Assembly: GCA_013695565.1 (NCBI GenBank)
Contig: JACDAG010000659.1
Coordinates: 1 to 8,507, forward strand
Direction: 5' to 3'
Length of the DNA: 8,507 bases
Origin: Bradyrhizobium sp.
GTDB taxonomy: Bacteria; Pseudomonadota; Alphaproteobacteria; Rhizobiales; Xanthobacteraceae
Shown one piece after another: positions 1 to 5,506 of the stretch (position 1 is the stretch's first letter; the number at the start of each line of letters is the position of its first letter). Position numbers and translations under genes: made by a program. The notes beneath the pieces were generated by a model, which saw nothing but the letters and a program-made list of their open reading frames with translations, ran no database searches and was not told the DNA's origin.

Positions 1-3000
1 CTGTAGCGCGAGCCCGCGCGGCTGAGTGAATCGACGAGGCTTGGTCGAAGGCCGAACGGAAAAAGAAACAACCAGGAATCGCCGAGCGTGGCGATCGGCG
101 TCGGCGGCGCCGCCGCTGCCAACAGGATGCGGTCCGGCTCGAACGCGAACGCATGGGAGTCAATCTGCGACGAGGCGAGGCGCGATCCGTCGGTATCCCC
201 GGACGAAATGGTTTGTTGCAAAGCGACGGCCAGCGATGCTGTCTCGGGAGCCACTGAGATCCGGCCGTCCACGGACATTGTCAGCGGGCCGGGTCCGGCG
301 CGCAACGGCAACGGCGATTCCACCAGGGCGCTCAAGAAGCCCAGCATCACCGCCAAGGCGGGGTCCGCCCCAGGGCACGCATGGGTTCCGTGGCCCGCGG
401 CCCTGCGGTTACCGCCGAACGCATGGTACAGGTCCGTACGTCCCTCGGCGAGACTTTGCTGTGTGGCGGACACCGCACCGGCAACGATGATCTCACCCGG
501 ACTGACATGAACCTCATGCGGGCCAGTGCCGAGCGTGTGCGAAACGACTGCGGTCCGCCAGATCAGTTCGGGTACCGCGCGCAGTTGCATCGTGGGAATG
601 AAGTCATTGCCGAGGCGGTTGCAGGCGTCGGTAAAGTCGACGGCCTCGGTACCGGCATAGCGCGCGCGCAACGACCATAGAACTCCCTCGCGAAGCCACT
701 CGTTCAGGATCCGGCGCAGATTGCCTTCGACGGTCGGAATGAAGCCCATCATCGCGCCCGCGATCGTCCTTGCGACGAACGGAATGTCGCCCTGGCCGCG
801 TGGAGAATCGAGCACGGCCTTCGTGACCGGCGCGGTCGTCGTCGCGGCGATCGCGTTCAACAGGTTGATCATGGCGGTTCGCGCCGCCACGCCATGCTCG
901 GCGCCGACTTTCTCCACTTCGGGGCCCGGGTGCGGTTGGAAGATATAGCGCGACGGCGCCAGGAAATGTCCGGGGTAGTTGGGTGGGTCGCCGACCTTCC
1001 AATCCCATCGGAAGCCGGCGCGACGGAAAAAGCCGCCGTGCTTGGTCAGACCGAACCATTTCTCGCAGAAGTCGGCCAGCAAGGGATCCAGCAGTTCGCG
1101 TACGTCCACGGTCAAGTCCCAGCGCGCTTCGCCATCTTCCTTGGCGAAGTGAATCGTGGTGTTGACCAGTCTTTGCAGCGCGGCGAGCGTCGATTTGCGC
1201 GCCTGGTCGAAAGTCAATGGCCGGTCGAGCGCCATGATGGCCTGGTTGCTGACGTCGGATTCGTCCTCGTAGGCGTGATCGGGCTGTCCGGCATCGAGCC
1301 CGAGATAGAGCACGCCGAACGACCGGTTCATTCGCGGCAGATACCCCGTGATCGTCAGGTGATGTTGGGGATCGGTGAACACCTGCCCGACCATGTCCCT
1401 GTCGGCGACCAGAATGCCGTACGGCGTGCGCAATACCCCGCCGTGTCGCTCGCGGATCGCCGCCCAGATCGACGCGTGGATGAAATTGGCGCTGGCATCG
1501 GGATCCTCAAGCACGGTTTTCCAGGCGGTGATCGCCTCAAGCGCGCCGAGCCTGGACTCGATCTCACGCAGCCGTTTGATTTCGTCCTCGCCGTCGTCCG
1601 CACTCCACGCAATGGTCCGCTTGTCCGCCTGCGCCAGCGCCCATGCCTGCAAGGTCCCCAGCGCCTTCCGGGATGGCGCGAACAGATAGGTGCCCCATTC
1701 CAGGCGAACCAAGGGACGGGGTTCGTCATGCAGCCGGTCTGAGCCGTCGAGCGCCATGCGCACGGTCTGACCCTGCTCGGTGAAACGGAAAAACCGGCGC
1801 CGGCCGGGCTCGGCCTGGCCGAACAGGGGATCGCTTTCTCCAGAATATGAGCCCGAACTGTTGCCGGCGGTGAGCCAGCGTTGCACCACCTCGAATTGCT
1901 CTCCGATGCTGGCGTTGTAGGCCATGAAGACGAGGCCGCGCTCGTTCTGCAGGCTCTCGCGCATGGCGTTGTAACCGCCCGAGTTGCGCTGGGCGGCCGG
2001 TCCATACGACATGCCGCGGCGGGCGATGCGCGGAGGCCGGCTGCCCGCGTCGGCGAGCGTGACCCGGACCCGCGGATTGACGCGGCGGATGTGGGCGTGG
2101 AACGGACACAACTCGGCATGCGGATCGTGGTCGAAATTGAAGTCATTGAAGGGGGAGACGGGGGCGGGCCGAGCGAGCGGCTGGCCCGCCTTCGCATGAC
2201 CGATCGGCCAGCGTCCCATCATCTTGGCGAGAAATTCTTCGCGCGTCAGAACGGGCCCCGGAGCGCCGGCAGCGACTTCGTCTGCGGCATGCCGCGTGGC
2301 TTCGTAAAGAACTTCTTCGAGCGCCTCGACGTCCTGCCGCAGCTTGCGCACGACCAGGAAGCTGCCGTCGCGAAGCAGGGCGTGCGCGCGGTTGTCTTTG
2401 ACCTGGAATGGAGGCGTCTTGTCGGCGAGATTGGGATAGCCGCACAGAAGGTCGCCGAGATGCACCTGGTTTGGATAGCGGATGCCGGCCTCGCTCTTGC
2501 GCACAACCGGATTCGAACTGCCGTCGAAAAAGCCGAAATGGTCCCGTACGGCACCTGACTCCTGATCGCGCTGCCGCTGCATCCATTGCAGCGAGAGTGG
2601 CTTGACGCCCGGATTAGCGGCGACGAGTCGTTCCAGTTCGGTCATCAGGACAGATCTGGACGCCGCCATCGTCGAACCGGCGCCGCCGGAGACGAGCCGA
2701 ACCTGAACCACCGCATGCACCGCGCTCATGTCGATGCGCGGCGCGGAATTCTCTTCGCCGAGGTCTGGCGCGTCGGCTCCGAGATGCCAGTTCGATGCCG
2801 GCAGGCGCCAGCGCCGGGGATGATTCCAGCGCACATCGCCGAGCAGGCCCGCGCGCATTTCCATGCCTTGCACGAATTCCTCGGGAAGGCTGTTCACCTC
2901 ATCCTCGGAGAGGCCCGCGACGCGCAGGCCCGCGACGGTCAAGCCAATGTTGGTGGCGATCTGCCCCGCCGTCAGGGCGTCGCTCGCCGACGTCACGCGC

Positions 3001-4067
3001 AGTTCCCTGAGGAACGCCGCCATTGCCACCGCCGATGTAAATTGCACGAACAGCAGGCAGCCGTGATCGACGTCGGGGTAGGGGGTGAGAATGCCTGCCT
3101 GTATATTGCCAAGATCGTGCAGCGGTGGCTCGACCGGTAACGCCAACGGCAGGTCTGTTCTGACCGCAGGCTGGTCGGGCGGGATCTGGATCCAGCGCAT
3201 CGCTTCATCGAACCGCAGCGATGCCCGGCCAATGGCGTCCTGATAGCTGTTGCCCTGGTTGATCAGGGCGACGAACTCCGGGAGAAGCTCGTGCGCCGCG
3301 CGATGCAGAAACTTGGCGTCCGTGGTACCGGTCGGGTAGAGGTCAGTCAGCCGATACAGGCCGACCAGGCTGCGGACTCCATGGGTGAATGCCGGTCGGC
3401 CGGCTGCCTCGATCGTCAACGGTTTGCTGAACCCGGCATTGGTCGGGTCGATGCCGAACATGCCGTCATGCTCCAGGATCGATTGCTGCGCGATTTCTTC
3501 TGCCGTGGGAATCCGGATCCCTGTAACCCGCAACTCGGCCGATTGACCGGCTTCGCGCCGGTACACCCGCTCCTGCATCCGCAGATAACGGGTATCGTCG
3601 ACCGTCAGGCCAGGCGTCGCGTAGAGAAAGGATGCCTCGGTCTGCGCCTTCTTGAGCCAGATCCCCCAATCCTCGAAGCTGCTCTCCCAGCCGATGGTGT
3701 AGTCTTCGGTGTTGCAGAAGATGAGGTCGAGCAGCCGCGCCACCTTCTGCCAGATGACGCGCACGTAGGATTCCCATGCGCCGTCGAAGGTCACGGTGAG
3801 CAGCACCTTGTCCTCAGGTTCGAGCACCGCAATGCCCACCGAGTGAATCTTTCCAACGCGCTCGACGGCGTCGGAAAGCACCCGGGCCAGTTCGTATTCG
3901 TGCCCGCCCGAGCGGCCGATATGCAGCGCCTTGAGCACCCGCTTGACCCGCGTCTTGTAGGTGACGGCATCGAGCGCAGGAACAAACCCCGGCTTGATCT
4001 TTGCCACGACCCTGAAGTCCGACGTGCCGGCCAGTCCGCCGGACTTGATCGATAGATCGCGACGCAT
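1..4067 (-). CDS. DyP-type peroxidase / cytochrome P450 fusion protein, probably with a C-terminal SGNH hydrolase domain (3' end outside window)
   Basis: The frame is open for 1355 codons from ATG at 4067 to the left edge with no stop. The start is supported by AGGGGGA five bases upstream. Residues 1 to about 310 are not recognised. Residues about 318-806 are a DyP-type heme peroxidase: NIQAGIL from 321, GMEMRAGLLGD 401-411, distal Asp motif GFFDG 512-516 (Asp515), AHIRRVNPR 658-666 with probable proximal heme ligand His659, and RRGMSYG 683-689. Residues about 815-1290 resemble a cytochrome P450, with an I-helix-like AGAMMGFIPT 1103-1112 and heme loop GHGTHACPG 1225-1233 (thiolate Cys1231). 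An Ala/Ser-rich linker leads to LGDSW (Gly1329-Trp1332), which looks like block I of an SGNH hydrolase. No signal peptide or membrane helix is evident, so it is probably cytoplasmic. DyP enzymes oxidise substrates with H2O2, and P450s insert or rearrange oxygen. A coupled two-step oxidation is inference and the substrate is unknown. Confidence is very high for DyP, high for P450 and moderate for SGNH. Confidence 0.9.
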   Translation of the reverse strand, partial: MRRDLSIKSGGLAGTSDFRVVAKIKPGFVPALDAVTYKTRVKRVLKALHIGRSGGHEYELARVLSDAVERVGKIHSVGIAVLEPEDKVLLTVTFDGAWESYVRVIWQKVARLLDLIFCNTEDYTIGWESSFEDWGIWLKKAQTEASFLYATPGLTVDDTRYLRMQERVYRREAGQSAELRVTGIRIPTAEEIAQQSILEHDGMFGIDPTNAGFSKPLTIEAAGRPAFTHGVRSLVGLYRLTDLYPTGTTDAKFLHRAAHELLPEFVALINQGNSYQDAIGRASLRFDEAMRWIQIPPDQPAVRTDLPLALPVEPPLHDLGNIQAGILTPYPDVDHGCLLFVQFTSAVAMAAFLRELRVTSASDALTAGQIATNIGLTVAGLRVAGLSEDEVNSLPEEFVQGMEMRAGLLGDVRWNHPRRWRLPASNWHLGADAPDLGEENSAPRIDMSAVHAVVQVRLVSGGAGSTMAASRSVLMTELERLVAANPGVKPLSLQWMQRQRDQESGAVRDHFGFFDGSSNPVVRKSEAGIRYPNQVHLGDLLCGYPNLADKTPPFQVKDNRAHALLRDGSFLVVRKLRQDVEALEEVLYEATRHAADEVAAGAPGPVLTREEFLAKMMGRWPIGHAKAGQPLARPAPVSPFNDFNFDHDPHAELCPFHAHIRRVNPRVRVTLADAGSRPPRIARRGMSYGPAAQRNSGGYNAMRESLQNERGLVFMAYNASIGEQFEVVQRWLTAGNSSGSYSGESDPLFGQAEPGRRRFFRFTEQGQTVRMALDGSDRLHDEPRPLVRLEWGTYLFAPSRKALGTLQAWALAQADKRTIAWSADDGEDEIKRLREIESRLGALEAITAWKTVLEDPDASANFIHASIWAAIRERHGGVLRTPYGILVADRDMVGQVFTDPQHHLTITGYLPRMNRSFGVLYLGLDAGQPDHAYEDESDVSNQAIMALDRPLTFDQARKSTLAALQRLVNTTIHFAKEDGEARWDLTVDVRELLDPLLADFCEKWFGLTKHGGFFRRAGFRWDWKVGDPPNYPGHFLAPSRYIFQPHPGPEVEKVGAEHGVAARTAMINLLNAIAATTTAPVTKAVLDSPRGQGDIPFVARTIAGAMMGFIPTVEGNLRRILNEWLREGVLWSLRARYAGTEAVDFTDACNRLGNDFIPTMQLRAVPELIWRTAVVSHTLGTGPHEVHVSPGEIIVAGAVSATQQSLAEGRTDLYHAFGGNRRAAGHGTHACPGADPALAVMLGFLSALVESPLPLRAGPGPLTMSVDGRISVAPETASLAVALQQTISSGDTDGSRLASSQIDSHAFAFEPDRILLAAAAPPTPIATLGDSWLFLFPFGLRPSLVDSLSRAGSRY

Positions 4068-4072
4068 TGCAG

Positions 4073-4079
4073 TCCCCCT
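4073..4079 (-). promoter_or_regulatory. ribosome binding site of the DyP-P450 gene
   Basis: Read on the minus strand, AGGGGGA is followed by five bases and then the ATG at 4067. It is the only good purine-rich Shine-Dalgarno match near the first Met of the long frame, and it decides the start codon. Confidence 0.7.
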
Positions 4080-4158
4080 ACAGCGCAAGCCGGTAAGCAA
4101 CTGCCGCGCCCGCCCAAAGGCACGGCTGTTCAGCTTTGCTCCTTCCGCGGCCTTAATC

Positions 4159-4174
4159 TGTGAGATGGTTCACA
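4159..4174. promoter_or_regulatory. CRP/FNR-family-like operator palindrome, TGTGA-N6-TCACA
   Basis: TGTGA at 4159-4163 and TCACA at 4170-4174 form a perfect inverted repeat with a 6-base spacer, the classical binding pattern of cAMP receptor protein (CRP). Its centre lies about 100 bases upstream of the DyP-P450 start, in the only gap that can hold that gene's promoter. A second inverted repeat, GGTTC-N8-GAACC (4167-4184), overlaps it, and AATCGGGAAC (4174-4183) recurs as AATCGGAAC (4199-4207). Binding by a CRP-type regulator is inferred from the motif only. Which of the several CRP/FNR paralogues of alphaproteobacteria would bind is unknown. Confidence 0.5.
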
Positions 4175-4251
4175 ATCGGGAACCTTTCCTTGGGGGAAAA
4201 TCGGAACGTCCCAAGGCATTCGATCGGGCCGGATAGGCCGTCGACAAACTT

Positions 4252-4268
4252 CAGGCTGAACTTGCCTG
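4252..4268 (-). terminator. weak hairpin downstream of tRNA-Gln, possible terminator
   Basis: On the minus strand CAGGC, a 7-base loop and GCCTG form a 5-bp stem starting 12 bases after the tRNA CCA end, followed by AAGTTTG. The stem is short and the T-run has only three bases, so this is a weak intrinsic terminator at best. It is listed because it sits exactly where transcription from the tRNA towards the DyP-P450 gene would need to stop. Confidence 0.25.
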
Positions 4269-4279
4269 GTCGTCTGGAA

Positions 4280-4353
4280 TGGCTGGGGAACTAGGATTCG
4301 AACCTAGACAAACAGAGTCAGAGTCTGTTGTGCTACCGTTACACCATTCCCCA
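4280..4353 (-). tRNA. tRNA-Gln (anticodon CTG), CCA encoded
   Basis: The minus strand folds as a standard cloverleaf. The acceptor stem TGGGGAA (4347-4353) pairs with TTCCCCA (4284-4290), with discriminator G at 4283 and encoded CCA at 4280-4282. The D arm contains GTGTAACGGTAGCAC. The anticodon stem ACAGA/TCTGT (4324-4328 and 4312-4316) encloses loop CTCTGAC with anticodon CTG (4319-4321). The T arm is CTAGG-TTCGAAT-CCTAG. Anticodon CUG reads the Gln codon CAG. The molecule is 71 nt plus CCA. Its 3' end points towards the DyP-P450 gene. Confidence 0.96.
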
Positions 4354-4553
4354 ACAATTGCTCAATGACTTCAATCGCTTAGTTGTCAGTTGGGCAATTG
4401 GCAGCGGCCGAATTCCAAGAATCCGGCGAACTGGCGCCCTTCTACTCGCTACCTTGCGCCCTTGGCAAGCGCGCGGGGAAGGCGTTGTTGCAGGGAGACC
4501 CAGCATTTCCGGGTCATTTTTCGTGCGGCTGGGCCGCAGTCAGGGCAGGGCGC

Positions 4554-5303
4554 ATGAGCCGTTCGTTCGAAGAGCTGGATTTCCGGCCGACGCCGATGGG
4601 CGTGCTCAGCCTGAGGCGCCGGCGGCGGCCGATGTCCGATGTCGATGTTTACGAAATCAAGCTCGGCGACGAATTCCTGATGTCGAGCCAGTTCACGCTG
4701 GCCGAGATCGAACTGGCGCGGCTCGGATTGGCGGCGCTCGATCGGGCGGATCTCGACGTCGTGGTCGGCGGTCTCGGGCTCGGCTACACCGCATGCGCGG
4801 TGCTGGAAAACGCCCGTGTGCGATCGCTGATCGTGGTCGATGCGCTGGCAGAAGTGATCGAATGGCACGCGCAGGGCCTGCTTCCGCTCGGCAAGGGACT
4901 GACCGGCGATCCGCGCTGCCGCCTCGTCCACGGCGATTTCTTCGCGATGTCGCCTTCGGTCCAAGGCTTCGATGAAAAAGGCTTCGATGAAAAAGGTTTC
5001 GATGCCAGTTTGAAAGCGCGCCGGTTCGATGCCGTGCTGGTCGATATCGATCATTCGCCGCGCAAATTGCTGCATCCGCGCCACGCCGCGTTCTATGAGC
5101 CGGATGGTCTGGCGCGGCTCGCCGGCCATCTCAAGCCCGGCGGCGTTTTCGCGCTGTGGTCGAACGATCCGCCGGATGCTGCGCTTGAGCGCGCCCTGGC
5201 CGATGTCTTTGCAACCTCAACATCCCACATCGTGACCTTCGACAATTGGCAAGGTGAGCACGATGCCAGCAACACCGTCTACGTGGCCGTGAAGGCAGAT
5301 TAG
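4554..5303 (+). CDS. spermidine synthase-like / class I SAM-methyltransferase-fold protein
   Basis: The product is a 249-residue Rossmann-fold protein of the polyamine synthase/class I methyltransferase type. VVGGLGLGYTA (residues 70-80) is the nucleotide-binding glycine loop after strand 1. VVDALAEVIEWH puts an acidic residue (Asp96) at the end of strand 2. FDAVLVDIDHSP, with Asp164 and Asp166, matches the position of the catalytic DSxDP segment of spermidine synthases. HLKPGGVFALWSNDPP is the strand-5 region. The usual GGGDGG loop of true SpeE enzymes is not present, so aminopropyl transfer is doubtful and the substrate is unknown. I chose ATG 4554 because AGGG lies 8 bases upstream (4542-4545) and the conserved-looking sequence begins there. 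The frame stays open upstream to a TTG at 4383, but that extension has no recognisable content. It is transcribed away from the tRNA and towards the ABC operon, 203 bases before the next gene. Confidence 0.8.
   Translation: MSRSFEELDFRPTPMGVLSLRRRRRPMSDVDVYEIKLGDEFLMSSQFTLAEIELARLGLAALDRADLDVVVGGLGLGYTACAVLENARVRSLIVVDALAEVIEWHAQGLLPLGKGLTGDPRCRLVHGDFFAMSPSVQGFDEKGFDEKGFDASLKARRFDAVLVDIDHSPRKLLHPRHAAFYEPDGLARLAGHLKPGGVFALWSNDPPDAALERALADVFATSTSHIVTFDNWQGEHDASNTVYVAVKAD
4965..5003 (+). repeat. 15-bp in-frame tandem repeat (2.6 copies)
   Basis: The 15-base unit GGCTTCGATGAAAAA occurs at 4965-4979 and 4980-4994. A 9-base partial copy with one change (GGTTTCGAT) follows at 4995-5003. It encodes GFDEK-GFDEK-GFD at residues 138-150 of the methyltransferase-like protein, in the loop between the HGDFF segment and the strand carrying Asp164. 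Because the unit is a multiple of three, copy-number change would keep the frame. Confidence 0.9.
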
Positions 5304-5457
5304 CCGATCCGTAGCGTCGTCGTTGAAGGGGCGCCTGCCCATTGATCTGTCGGCAACAGCGTGCGGCCGCCCGCCGGTAACTTGCCGATGCCAGGGCGGC
5401 ATGCAATGCTTGCGCTACCAAAAACAGCGCCGGGGCGCGTGAAGCCCGGCGTATCCA

Positions 5458-5483
5458 GGGCCTGAAAAAGGCCCGGCACCGGG
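5458..5483 (+). promoter_or_regulatory. two mutually exclusive hairpins in the leader of the substrate-binding protein gene
   Basis: GGGCCT (5458-5463), loop GAAAA, and AGGCCC (5469-5474) form a 6-bp stem with a small A-rich loop. The 3' arm CCC is reused in CCCG (5472-5475) with CGGG (5480-5483) around a 4-base loop, so the two stems compete. They end 23 bases before the ATG at 5507, next to the Shine-Dalgarno GGAG (5495-5498). The first is not followed by a T-run. A leader regulatory or RNA-stability role is inference; the hairpins could also be the decayed 3' end of the upstream transcript. Confidence 0.3.
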
Positions 5484-5506
5484 TGGGACCTTTCGGAGAT
5501 TTCAAA

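Noticed and set aside
894..1742. Plus-strand open frame of 282 codons opposite the DyP-P450 gene
   Set aside because: It is an antisense shadow produced by GC-rich codons. Its translation shows no domain, while the minus-strand frame carries clear DyP and P450 motifs through the same bases.
3291..4055. Plus-strand open frame of 254 codons opposite the start of the DyP-P450 gene
   Set aside because: It is antisense to the N-terminal part of the giant gene. The composition is Arg/Pro/His-rich with no recognisable motif, and there is no ribosome site.
4177..4230. Possible EcfG-type stress promoter (GGAAC near 4179 or 4203)
   Set aside because: GGAAC is present on the plus strand, but neither copy is followed by a CGTT at 16-17 bases. 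It would also point away from the DyP-P450 gene.
4354..4420. Promoter for tRNA-Gln (CTGACA and ATTGAG on the minus strand, 17-base spacing)
   Set aside because: The -10 match is poor and would leave almost no leader before the tRNA. It is not convincing enough to annotate.
4383..4553. N-terminal extension of the methyltransferase-like protein to a TTG at 4383
   Set aside because: The extra 57 residues show no family features, the TTG has no Shine-Dalgarno, and ATG 4554 has AGGG at proper spacing.
5351..5387. CGGCAA...TTGCCG inverted repeat as a terminator for the methyltransferase-like gene
   Set aside because: The arms are 6 bp with a 25-base loop and no T-run; this is weak and expected by chance in GC-rich DNA.
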